Below are positions 1 through 7,529 of a stretch of DNA of 19,508 bases, in pieces. The DNA is from JANYCG01 sp031386665 (lineage in GTDB: Bacteria > Pseudomonadota > Gammaproteobacteria > Burkholderiales > Burkholderiaceae_C), in the NCBI GenBank assembly GCA_031386665.1, contig JANNCN010000128.1, positions 1 to 19,508 of the forward strand, read 5' to 3'. Position 1 is the first letter of the stretch. Every line of letters begins with the position of its first letter. The notes beneath the pieces are model-generated. The model saw only the letters and a list, made by a program, of their open reading frames with translations, did no database searches and was not told where the DNA came from. Both the position numbers and the translations under genes were made by a program.

Positions 1-20
1 CGATTTTTAGGAGTGCCTTC

Positions 21-1010
21 ATGACCCCAGGGATGAGCCGCCGCTTTGTTCTGCAATCTGTTGCACTGCCCATGTCAATGGTGTTGCCCTTCACTGGCTT
101 CGCGCAAGATGCGGACTTTCCATCGCGACCCCTCAAATTAATCGTGCCCAATGCACCCGGCAGTTCGGTAGACACCATCGGCCGCATTGTGGGGGCTCAG
201 TTAACGGCAGCGGCAGGGTTTAAAAATTTCGTGGACAACAAAGCCGGTGCAGCGGGTGCGTTGGGAGTTGATGCAGGCAAAACCGCCGCTCCCGATGGTT
301 ACACCCTGATCGTTGCGTCCAGCAGCGCCATGACGGTAGCCCCCTTGCTGCAAAAGGCAATCAGCTACGACGCGCTGAAAGACTTTGACTTTGTCACGCT
401 GGTTGCATTGTTGCCCAGCGTGCTGGTTTGCAACACAGCGCTCAAAGTTGAGTCCCTGGCGGACTTGGTGGCGTATGCGAAGGCAAACCCTGGGCGCGTC
501 AACATGGCGTCTGCCGGGCCGGGCTCAGCCAGCCACCTGGCAGGCGTCGCACTGACCGCAGCCGCAGGCTTTGAGTCTTTGCATGTGCCCTACAAAAGTG
601 GCAGCCAATCGGTTGCTTCCGTCATGTCGGGTGAAACCCATTGGACACTCACACCTGCACCCGCCGCCATGGCCTTGGTCAAAGGGGGTCGCCTACGGGT
701 ACTGGGGCACAGCCTGGGCAAAGGCACGCGCCCACTCGGGCCGGTAATGGCCCTGGCAGACAGCGTGGCGGGGTTTGAATATAGCAGCTGGATTGGCCTG
801 ATGGCTCCCAAGGGCGTGCCACCCGCTGTGGCTGAAAAATTGCGCAAAGCCTGGCAATTGGCCATGCAGCAGGCCAGCCTGCGCGAAGCATTTGAAGCCA
901 ACGGCGCAGTGCCCACGGCCAGCACTGCCGACGAATACCGCGCCATGGCCGCTCGCGACATAGAACAAAATCGCAAAATCATCGCCCTGGCTGGCCTCAA
1001 AGCAGAATGA
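21..1010 (+). CDS. Bug-family TTT periplasmic substrate-binding receptor
   Basis: A 329-residue protein of the Bug (Bordetella uptake gene) family, the periplasmic receptors of tripartite tricarboxylate transporters that bind small carboxylates and aromatic acids. The N-terminus is an export signal (about residues 5-28) with a twin arginine in MSRRFVLQ, so Tat export is possible. The mature protein opens with the family pattern PSRPLKLIVPNAPGSSVD and later has DNKAGAAGALGVDAGKTAAPDGYTLI, the family's pGAgg...a..aPDGYTL block. The start at 21 has an AGGAG 7 bases upstream; the ATG at 33 is an alternative. Its stop overlaps the ATG of the ring-cleavage dioxygenase (ATGA), so it is translated with the catabolic genes. 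No TctA/TctB membrane subunits lie in the window, so the receptor must use a transporter encoded elsewhere or act as a sensor. Family certain; ligand unknown. Confidence 0.93.
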   Translation: MTPGMSRRFVLQSVALPMSMVLPFTGFAQDADFPSRPLKLIVPNAPGSSVDTIGRIVGAQLTAAAGFKNFVDNKAGAAGALGVDAGKTAAPDGYTLIVASSSAMTVAPLLQKAISYDALKDFDFVTLVALLPSVLVCNTALKVESLADLVAYAKANPGRVNMASAGPGSASHLAGVALTAAAGFESLHVPYKSGSQSVASVMSGETHWTLTPAPAAMALVKGGRLRVLGHSLGKGTRPLGPVMALADSVAGFEYSSWIGLMAPKGVPPAVAEKLRKAWQLAMQQASLREAFEANGAVPTASTADEYRAMAARDIEQNRKIIALAGLKAE

Positions 1011-1969
1011 CGAATACTCTGCCTGTGTCAGACGTATCGGCTCCAAAGTCAGACTCTCTGCCTCCTGTATCGTCATTGCGAAGTGTTGAAATCGGCCTGC
1101 CCGATGTGGCCTCGGCTGAGACGTTTTACGTCAACACCTGGCAGCTCAGCGTGGTCGCCCGCCAGGGCCAAAGCGTTTACTTGCGCGGCACCGGGGCCGA
1201 CCACCATTTGCTGTCTTTGCACCCCAGTGAAAGGCCCGAAATTCGCGCAGTGACGTTTCGGGCGGTCTCATCGCAGTCGCTCGACCTGATTGCAACGCAG
1301 GCGATTCAACATGGCGGCTCAGTGGTGGCTGATCGTGCGCCGATGACCGAGCCAGGAGGTGGCGAAAGCATCACAGTGCGCGACCCGCAAGGCAGATTCT
1401 TGCGTTTTGTCTGGGGCGATGCGCGCCACGCTGACTCCGCAGACCAGCCAGACAAACCGATCCGCTTGGCCCATGCCGTTTTGAACAGCCACAACGTCGC
1501 AGCTGGACTGCCTTTTTATGAAAATGCGTTGGGCTTCAAGCTGTCCGACCGCACCCGCATCATGGCCTTCATTCGCATTCCCACCCAGCCCAGAGGCGAT
1601 CACCACAGCGTGGCCTTGGCCGATGCCGACAACGACTGCCTCAATCACATTGCCTTTGTCATGCCCAACCTCGAATCGGTCATGCGAGGCGGTGGGCGCA
1701 TGAAGGATGCGGGCTACGCCATTGAATGGGGGCCTGGCCGCCATGGCCCGGGTGACAACGCTTTCAATTACTTCGTCGGCCCAGCTGGTTTTGTCATTGA
1801 GTACACCGCCGATGTTGAGCAGGTAGACGACCACTACGTTGCAGGTAGCCCGGACGACTGGAAATGGCCGCCCGGCCGGGTTGACCAATGGGGCATCTCT
1901 GCGCCCCCATCGCCGCGCCTGAAAGAGGCACAGCGGCAAATCTCATTTACAGCGGAATTCTGGTCTTGA
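1007..1969 (+). CDS. Type I extradiol ring-cleavage dioxygenase (VOC family)
   Basis: A 320-residue, two-module vicinal-oxygen-chelate protein of the usual length for type I extradiol dioxygenases (BphC, DntD class). The first module (about 25-140) has lost the metal site. The second (about 152-275) shows the complete facial triad in the expected contexts: His156 in LAHAVLNS, His214 in LNHIAFVM and Glu265 in FVIEYTADV. Second-sphere residues of the BphC mechanism are also present: His200 (DHHSVAL), His246 (GRHGPGDN) and Tyr255. I therefore expect an active Fe(II) or Mn(II) enzyme that opens a catechol or trihydroxybenzene ring. The start overlaps the stop of the upstream receptor by 4 bases. 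The neighbours (FAH hydrolase, FAD hydroxylase) fit successive steps of one aromatic pathway. The ring substrate cannot be read from the sequence. Confidence 0.9.
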   Translation: MTNTLPVSDVSAPKSDSLPPVSSLRSVEIGLPDVASAETFYVNTWQLSVVARQGQSVYLRGTGADHHLLSLHPSERPEIRAVTFRAVSSQSLDLIATQAIQHGGSVVADRAPMTEPGGGESITVRDPQGRFLRFVWGDARHADSADQPDKPIRLAHAVLNSHNVAAGLPFYENALGFKLSDRTRIMAFIRIPTQPRGDHHSVALADADNDCLNHIAFVMPNLESVMRGGGRMKDAGYAIEWGPGRHGPGDNAFNYFVGPAGFVIEYTADVEQVDDHYVAGSPDDWKWPPGRVDQWGISAPPSPRLKEAQRQISFTAEFWS

Positions 1970-2038
1970 TCGCTGGCTGGCCTGCAATTCACGCTCATTC
2001 ATTCACTCAAACAAACCACATCAACCTCTGGAGTTTTC

Positions 2039-2917
2039 ATGAAATTGGTAAGTTACCGCCAAGGCGCCACAACACGACTTGGTGTGATTTCGGGCGATAC
2101 AGTCATCGACCTGAACCTGGCCCAACCGCACGTTCCAGCCGATCTGGGCGCAGCCCTGTGGCAGGGCATTGATTTGCATGCCGCAGCCAAAGCCGCACTG
2201 GCGTCCAATGCCGCCCGCATTCCACTGGCAAGACTCATATATGCCGCACCCGTGACACGCCCGGGAAAAATCATCTGTCTGGGGCTCAACTATTTTGACC
2301 ATGCCAAAGAAGGCGGGCGCGAAAAGCCCGACTACCCGTGGTTCTTTTTTCGCGGCGCGACATCCTTGATTGCGCATGGTGAAGCGGGCATACGCCCGCG
2401 CGTGTCAGAGCGCTTTGACTACGAGGCCGAACTCGCGGTGGTCATTGGCAAAAAGGCACGCCACTTGACCGAAGCCAATGCCTTGAGCTGCGTGTTTGGC
2501 TACAGCTGTTTTAACGACATGTCGGTGCGCGACTACCAAAAGAAAACACCGCAATGGACGATTGGCAAGAACTTTGACGGCACCGGCGGATTTGGCCCGG
2601 TGTTGGTAACGGCTAACGACTTACCGCCAGGGGCCGTCGGTCTGAACATTCAAAGCCGCTTGAACGGCCAAGTCATGCAAAGTGCCAACACCACCGACAT
2701 GATTTGGGGTGTGGCCGAGACCATCGCTTTGCTCACTGAATGCCTGACCCTGGAGCCGGGCGACGTGATCATCATGGGCACCCCGGCAGGCGTTGGGCAA
2801 GCGCGCACACCACCCGTTTGGATGAAGCATGGCGACACCATCGAGATTGAGATTGAGCAAGTGGGCTTATTGACGAATCCAATCCAGGATGAAGCGCCGT
2901 CATCCAGCGCGCAGTGA
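2039..2917 (+). CDS. Fumarylacetoacetate hydrolase (FAH) family protein
   Basis: A 292-residue FAH-fold enzyme, the class that hydrolyses or decarboxylates ring-fission products such as acylpyruvates, fumarylpyruvate or 2-oxo-hydroxy-hexenoates. A short N-terminal domain (1-70) precedes the catalytic domain with KIICLGLNYFDHAKE (77-91). The metal ligands are visible as Glu129 and Glu131 (DYEAELAVVIG) and Asp160 (GYSCFNDMSVRD), with the conserved lysine at 177 (GKNFDG) and GDVIIMGTPAGVG near the C-terminus. It starts 69 bp after the dioxygenase, with GGAG 7 bases before the ATG, and its TGA overlaps the GTG of the next gene. By position it probably cleaves the ring-opened product of the upstream dioxygenase, as FAH-family enzymes do in the 2,4-dinitrotoluene (DntG) and orcinol pathways. 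Exact reaction inferred. Confidence 0.92.
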   Translation: MKLVSYRQGATTRLGVISGDTVIDLNLAQPHVPADLGAALWQGIDLHAAAKAALASNAARIPLARLIYAAPVTRPGKIICLGLNYFDHAKEGGREKPDYPWFFFRGATSLIAHGEAGIRPRVSERFDYEAELAVVIGKKARHLTEANALSCVFGYSCFNDMSVRDYQKKTPQWTIGKNFDGTGGFGPVLVTANDLPPGAVGLNIQSRLNGQVMQSANTTDMIWGVAETIALLTECLTLEPGDVIIMGTPAGVGQARTPPVWMKHGDTIEIEIEQVGLLTNPIQDEAPSSSAQ

Positions 2918-4584
2918 GCATGCCAAGCACCGTGTCTGCCGCCCCCATCTATGACGTGGCCATCGTGGGATTTGGCCCTGCAGGCGCAGTCGCTGCAGGC
3001 TTGCTGGGCGGGCAAGGCCTATCGGTTTTTGTATGCGACAAGTCACAGGACGTGTACGAGCTGCCCCGAGCCTTTGCCCTGGACCACGAAATCATGCGGG
3101 TTTTTCAGCAGCTGGGCATTCAAGATGAGGTTCTCGCTTTCACCGAACCCTTTACACCCTCAGAATTTTTTGGCGTTGACGGCCAGTTGATCAAACGCTT
3201 CACGACTGTTGAGCCGCCTTACCCCCTGGGTTACCTGCCGTCTTTGGTGTTCACCCAGCCGCCGGTCGAGCGGGTTTTGCGCGCCCACGTGCAAGGCCTG
3301 GCCAATGTGCAAGTCGCCTTGGGTTGCGAGTTCACAGGGCTGGTGCAAGACAAAGACTGCGTGACCTTGACGGTGACCCGCAGCGTCAATGGCAACGTCA
3401 ACGTCAACGTCAATGACGATGACGATGGTTTGGATGAAGACATAACGCCGACCAAAGTGCGTGCGCGCTATGTGATTGCCTGCGACGGGGCGACCAGCCC
3501 GGTTCGCAATGCAGTGGGCATCGATCTGCAAGACTTGGGGTTTGACCAAGCCTGGCTGGTGGTGGACGTGCTGATGAATGACCGGGGATTGACCAAGTTG
3601 CCTCAAACCAGCGTCCAGTTTTGCGAGCCGTCGCGGCCTTGCACCTTTTTGATTGGACCCAAAAACCATCGCCGATGGGAGATTTCAATCAACCCGGGCG
3701 AAGACCCCAAAGCGCTGGCAACACCCGAAGGCACCTGGAAACTGCTGTCACGCTGGATCACGCCTGAAGATGGCACATTGTGGCGGAAAGCCAGCTACCG
3801 CTTTCATGCGCTGGTGGCCAACCCATGGCGCGAAGGCCGCGTTTTTGTGGCGGGCGATGCAGCCCATCAGCAACCGCCATTTTTGGGGCAAGGCATGTGC
3901 CAAGGCATTCGCGACGTTGCCAATTTGAGCTGGAAGCTCGGCGCCGTGCTGCGCGGCGAAGCGACACAAGACTTGCTTGAAAGCTACGGAACTGAACGCA
4001 AAGCCCATGTGACCGAACTGACCCAGCGCATCAAAGCGATTGGTCAACTGATTGGTGAACGCGATACCACTCTGGCGAGGATCCGCGACGCGCAGTTGCT
4101 GGCACAGTGCCACGGACTGGTGAAATCGGTGCCCAGGCAAGACGTGCAACCCGCCTTGCAGCAAGGCATTTTGTCGCCCCAGCCTCACCCTGCAAGAGGA
4201 ACGCTTTTTCCGCAGCCCTGGGTTGTCCAAGGCAGTGCCCGGACTAGGCTGGACGCTGTGACGGGGACTGGTTGGCGGCTGATGGTTCGAGGAGTCGAAG
4301 GGCACCCGGCATTCTTGCAACGATCGGATGGATCGGCTGATCTCCTTCAACCCTTGCATCTGAGTCACATCACTTTGAGCAACACCCCACAACTTGGGGC
4401 GCTGCAAGAGACTGACGGCGTGGTGGCGCAATGGTTTCAAAGACACCAATGTGTCGCCGCCTTGGTTCGCCCCGATCATTATGTTTTCGGTGTTGCCGCA
4501 AGCACTACCGACATTGACGATCTGGTGCGCTCAGCCGCAAGACAAGTCACGCAGGCTGAACACGCAGTCAAAGTCAATCCTTAA
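2914..4584 (+). CDS. FAD-dependent aromatic hydroxylase, MhpA-like
   Basis: A 556-residue group A flavoprotein monooxygenase resembling 3-(3-hydroxyphenyl)propionate hydroxylase (MhpA). The Rossmann FAD motif is VGFGPAG (18-24), the DG motif is YVIACDGATSPVR (186-198), and the GD motif is FVAGDAAHQQPPFLGQGMCQGIRD (311-334), which contacts the flavin ribityl chain. PGEDP and RWI stretches around 261-282 also match MhpA-type proteins. The enzyme would use NAD(P)H and O2 to add a hydroxyl next to an existing phenolic OH, giving the diol for the extradiol dioxygenase. The GTG at 2914 overlaps the previous stop (GTGA); an ATG two codons later (2920) is an alternative. An unusual low-complexity insert, NVNVNVNDDDD at about 161-171, is encoded by tandem hexamers. 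Alternative substrates include orcinol, resorcinol or nitrocatechol-type compounds. Confidence 0.92.
   Translation: MSMPSTVSAAPIYDVAIVGFGPAGAVAAGLLGGQGLSVFVCDKSQDVYELPRAFALDHEIMRVFQQLGIQDEVLAFTEPFTPSEFFGVDGQLIKRFTTVEPPYPLGYLPSLVFTQPPVERVLRAHVQGLANVQVALGCEFTGLVQDKDCVTLTVTRSVNGNVNVNVNDDDDGLDEDITPTKVRARYVIACDGATSPVRNAVGIDLQDLGFDQAWLVVDVLMNDRGLTKLPQTSVQFCEPSRPCTFLIGPKNHRRWEISINPGEDPKALATPEGTWKLLSRWITPEDGTLWRKASYRFHALVANPWREGRVFVAGDAAHQQPPFLGQGMCQGIRDVANLSWKLGAVLRGEATQDLLESYGTERKAHVTELTQRIKAIGQLIGERDTTLARIRDAQLLAQCHGLVKSVPRQDVQPALQQGILSPQPHPARGTLFPQPWVVQGSARTRLDAVTGTGWRLMVRGVEGHPAFLQRSDGSADLLQPLHLSHITLSNTPQLGALQETDGVVAQWFQRHQCVAALVRPDHYVFGVAASTTDIDDLVRSAARQVTQAEHAVKVNP
3382..3428 (+). repeat. Tandem hexamer tract inside the hydroxylase gene
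   Basis: Three consecutive AACGTC-like hexamers run into (AAT)GACGAT hexamers, encoding alternating Asn-Val then Asp residues. The unit length of 6 means that slippage adds or removes two residues without breaking the frame. It lies between the GxGxxG and DG motifs, in what should be a surface loop. Confidence 0.75.
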
Positions 4585-4613
4585 GAACCCGTCACACTGA
4601 TTGGAGACCCTGT

Positions 4614-5594
4614 ATGAAAAGAAGAAATCTCGCGGCGCTTGGGCTGGTGCCCTGGATCACAACCACCCCAACCTGGGTACAAGCCCAAGCCCAAAGCTGG
4701 CCAGACAAGCCGATCAAATTCATCCTGTCGCAGCCCGCAGGCTCAGGGCCAGACAATGTGGCCCGCATTTTGGGCGAACGGCTGGCGCGCACCTTGGGAC
4801 AAGCTGTTGTGATCGACAACAAACCAGGTGGGCAAAACGTGATTGGGGCACAAGCGGCGGCTCGCTCCGTGGCAGACGGCTACACCTTTTATTTTGCAAC
4901 TACTGCGGCTTTGGTTACCAACAGCTATCTGTTCAAAACCATGCCGTATGACCCGCAAAAGGACTTTGTTCCCGTGGCCTTTGTCGCCAAAAGTCCGTTT
5001 GCCGTGTTGGTCAAAGCCGATTCTCCCATCGCATCCATGCAGGACCTGGTTGCCCGTTCAAAAGCCAAACCCGGCACCTTGTCGGTTGCGAATGAAGGGC
5101 CGCGCACGTTTGGCGGCCTGATCGCCCGGGTAATCAATGCCAGAACGCAGGCACAGGTGAATTTGGTAGCCTATGCCAATGTGGGCATGGCCGTGCAGGA
5201 CGTGATTGGTGGTCATGCCGATGCCGTGGTGGCCGATTTGGCATCCACCGCGCAACTGGTTCGCCAAAGCCGTTTGCGGCTGTTGGCAGTCTCATCAGCC
5301 AAGCGCGTTGCAGGCTGGGAGCAAGTGCCCGCACTGGCCGAACTGCTACCGGGGTTTGAGATGGTGGGTTGGTTTGGCTTGGTAGCGCCTGCAGGCACTC
5401 CGCCAGCCATCATTGCGCGCGTGAATGACGAGTTGAACAAGCTGCTGGTGGACCGCGAAATTGCTGATCGCATTCTTACCATTGGCCCGATGGTTGAAGG
5501 CAGTGGTGCCCCCGAGCAATTCGCCAACTTTCTGCGCGAGGAACACCAAAGTTGGGCCGTGGTGGCCAAAGAGATCGGGCTGCTGCCGGAATGA
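4614..5594 (+). CDS. Second Bug-family TTT periplasmic receptor
   Basis: A 326-residue Bug receptor, a paralogue of the first gene of the window. Residues 1-26 form an export signal (MKRRNLAALGLVPW...VQAQA). The mature part begins WPDKPIKFILSQPAGSGPDNVAR, followed by VIDNKPGGQNVIGAQAAARSVADGYTF, which corresponds to the family's nrpGg..iGa..vA.s.pDGYT block. A GGAG lies 8 bases upstream of the ATG and the gene follows the hydroxylase by 29 bp, so it closes the operon. The first receptor has SSVD where this one has SGPD in the ligand loop, so the two probably recognise different compounds, for example a substrate and a related acid. No membrane subunits are present nearby. Confidence 0.93.
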   Translation: MKRRNLAALGLVPWITTTPTWVQAQAQSWPDKPIKFILSQPAGSGPDNVARILGERLARTLGQAVVIDNKPGGQNVIGAQAAARSVADGYTFYFATTAALVTNSYLFKTMPYDPQKDFVPVAFVAKSPFAVLVKADSPIASMQDLVARSKAKPGTLSVANEGPRTFGGLIARVINARTQAQVNLVAYANVGMAVQDVIGGHADAVVADLASTAQLVRQSRLRLLAVSSAKRVAGWEQVPALAELLPGFEMVGWFGLVAPAGTPPAIIARVNDELNKLLVDREIADRILTIGPMVEGSGAPEQFANFLREEHQSWAVVAKEIGLLPE

Positions 5595-5608
5595 TCAGCC
5601 CTGGCAAT

Positions 5609-5648
5609 ATCTAGAAAGATCTAGAAAGTCCTAGAAATTCTTAGAAGT
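5609..5648. repeat. Four tandem 10-bp repeats (ATCTAGAAAG-like)
   Basis: Four back-to-back decamers fill most of the 53-bp gap between convergent genes: ATCTAGAAAG, ATCTAGAAAG, TCCTAGAAAT, TCTTAGAAGT. The first two are identical and the last two drift. The core TCTAGA is palindromic and the 10-bp period puts every copy on the same DNA face. The last unit touches the stop codon of the GST gene. No conventional terminator hairpin with a T-run is seen here. Function unknown. Confidence 0.8.
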
Positions 5649-6331
5649 TAGCGAGCCAAGCGATACGGCTCTTCAAAATCCAGAAAATCGCGTTCAGCCA
5701 ATGCGCCATCAATCCAGGCTTTTACGCCCGGCAAGTTTTGAACCCGCTGAAGGTAAGCTGTGATGTGTGTGGGCACGGGCAAGGCGTAGCCGCTCAGGCG
5801 CATGCAAACGGGCGCAAAGTAGGCGTCGGCAATGGTGAACTCGCCAAACAGCATGGGGCCACCGTGCTGCTCAAGCAATGCACTCCACATGGCCACAATG
5901 CGGGCGACATCCGCACGCACAGCGGGTTTGTCACGCCAGACCAGCTTGCCAATGTCTGGCAGCGACGCTTCAATGTTCATGGGGCAATTGCTGCGCAGAC
6001 CGGTGAAGCCAGAGTGCATTTCAGCGCAGATGCTGCGGGCGCGGGCTCGAGCATTGACGGTGATCGGCCAAAGATTTTTTTGGGGATAGAGGTCAGCCGC
6101 GTATTCTGCAATGGCCAGAGTGTCCCAAACGGCCAAGCCGTCGGCCACCAAAACAGGTACTTTGCCGACAGGGTTAATCGGCCCCATGACTTTTTTGAAT
6201 TCCGAACCGTCTTCGAACGAGTCAAACCGGACCATCACCTCGTCAAACGCAATGTCGGCCTGTTTGAGCAGCACCCAAGGGCGCATCGACCAGGAGGAAT
6301 AATTCTTGTTACCGACGTAAAGCTTCAGCAT
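5648..6331 (-). CDS. Glutathione S-transferase family protein
   Basis: A 227-residue cytosolic GST. The N-terminal thioredoxin-like domain (1-82) starts KLYVGNKNYSSWSMRPWVLL, the signature of the YfcF/zeta-like bacterial group in which a serine (Ser12 or Ser13) activates glutathione. GKVPVL (56-61) holds the cis-proline and WDTLAIAEY (69-77) is the glutathione gamma-glutamyl binding turn. The C-terminal all-helical domain runs to about 215 with the FGEFTIADAYFAPV capping motif. GGAG stands 8 bases before the ATG. It is convergent with the aromatic operon and has its own 152-bp upstream region, so it is probably an independent stress or detoxification gene rather than part of that pathway, although GST isomerases do occur in ring-cleavage pathways. 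Confidence 0.92.
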   Translation of the reverse strand: MLKLYVGNKNYSSWSMRPWVLLKQADIAFDEVMVRFDSFEDGSEFKKVMGPINPVGKVPVLVADGLAVWDTLAIAEYAADLYPQKNLWPITVNARARARSICAEMHSGFTGLRSNCPMNIEASLPDIGKLVWRDKPAVRADVARIVAMWSALLEQHGGPMLFGEFTIADAYFAPVCMRLSGYALPVPTHITAYLQRVQNLPGVKAWIDGALAERDFLDFEEPYRLAR

Positions 6332-6483
6332 GGCTTACTCCAAAGTGTGGGCAGACGAGGTGTCATTCCCCAAGAGGCCAGATACTACCGCGACGAATGC
6401 GCGGTATTGTTGCCAAATCAATGCGATATTGATGCCCAGGCAATCGGAAGCCCAGAAATTAGCGGCTTAAAAATCGATGTCCA

Positions 6484-7440
6484 CTAAGACCGACCCGCCT
6501 GTCGGCGTTGCGCTTGCAAGGTGGCAAACCTGCCACGGCCACCCAAGTACTCAGGCGCAATGGCGGCCAAAGATGCAGGTGTGATGCTCAATGCCGCCAA
6601 ACCCGGCAATTGCCCGCTGCTGACGTTGTCAACTGCCATGGAATCCAGGTTGTCACGGCTCATGAGCGGCGCGCCGGGTGCCAGCGACATGAGCGCCGCC
6701 TGCAAACGGCCCAAAGCAATGGGCAAACCAAAAACGGGGCGACCCAAGCCCTGGTTGATGCCACTTTGCCGCCCGGCGATTTGCACCAGCTCTTTCAACG
6801 TGAATACATCGGGGCCACACAGCTCATAAACCTGGCCGACCGTCGCATCGTCTTGCAAACAATTGACGATGGCCTGGGCCACGTCTTGCACCCAAACCGG
6901 CTGAAACCGGGTGCCTGCCCCCGCCAGCGGAACCACCGGGAAAACCCGCTGCAGCTTGGCAAACAGGTTCAAAAACCTGTCTTCGGCACCAAAAATAACG
7001 CTGGGGCGCAACACCGTCAAATCAAGCCCCGCCGCTTGCAGCGCCTGTTCGCCCAAAGCCTTGCTGCGCTGGTACATGGAAGGCGCGGCTGTACCCGCAC
7101 CCAGGGCGCTCACATGCACAAGGCGCTTCACGCCCGATGATTGAGCGGCGCGCGCCAGCGTTTGCGCCAGCGTCACGTGCGCCCGTGTGAAGGCGGCTTG
7201 GTCGCCATGCAATATGGCCACCAGGTTAACCACGGCATCGTGCCCTTGCATCAAAGCTGTCAAGCTGGCTTCATTGTGAGTATCAGCCGGCAACACTTGA
7301 AGACCTGGCAACATTTGCAGATGTTTGGCGTTGTCAACGCGCCGCGTCGGCAGCGTGATTTTGCAGGACAGGCGGGCCAGTTTTTCGCAAACATGGCTGC
7401 CGACAAAACCGGTTCCGCCCAAAACGAGAATTTTTTTCAT
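6484..7440 (-). CDS. NDUFA9-like atypical SDR (NAD(P)-binding epimerase family)
   Basis: A 318-residue atypical short-chain dehydrogenase of the complex I NDUFA9 subfamily. Seen in the sequence: a Rossmann motif GGTGFVG at 8-14, VNLVAILHGD at 71-80, a YxxxK pair (Tyr123, Lys127 in MYQRSK) and LTVLRPSVIFGAEDRFLN. The C-terminal third has the VWVQDVAQAI substrate-domain pattern typical of this group. Bacterial members bind a nucleotide cofactor, but their reaction is not established; the name comes from homology to a mitochondrial complex I accessory subunit. It lies 89 bp downstream of the lytic transglycosylase on the same strand and is probably cotranscribed with it. No Shine-Dalgarno of note precedes the ATG. 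Confidence 0.88.
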   Translation of the reverse strand: MKKILVLGGTGFVGSHVCEKLARLSCKITLPTRRVDNAKHLQMLPGLQVLPADTHNEASLTALMQGHDAVVNLVAILHGDQAAFTRAHVTLAQTLARAAQSSGVKRLVHVSALGAGTAAPSMYQRSKALGEQALQAAGLDLTVLRPSVIFGAEDRFLNLFAKLQRVFPVVPLAGAGTRFQPVWVQDVAQAIVNCLQDDATVGQVYELCGPDVFTLKELVQIAGRQSGINQGLGRPVFGLPIALGRLQAALMSLAPGAPLMSRDNLDSMAVDNVSSGQLPGLAALSITPASLAAIAPEYLGGRGRFATLQAQRRQAGRS

Positions 7441-7529
7441 GAAAGCACTGAATCAAAACAGAAACAAAATTTGCCCTTGCGGGCGCGTGATTGGCCTGCC
7501 AAAGGCACACGCCTGGCGCATCGACAAGC

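Noticed and set aside
693..1076. Long - strand frame overlapping the first receptor and the dioxygenase
   Set aside because: It shadows two well-supported + strand genes and has no family-like motifs or ribosome site.
3748..4479. 243-codon - strand frame opposite the hydroxylase
   Set aside because: It lies wholly inside a gene with intact FAD motifs; the translation is Gln/His/Arg-rich, as expected of an antisense shadow in GC-rich DNA.
5738..6487. 249-codon + strand frame opposite the GST gene
   Set aside because: The GST reading has clear fold motifs and GGAG; the opposite frame has none.
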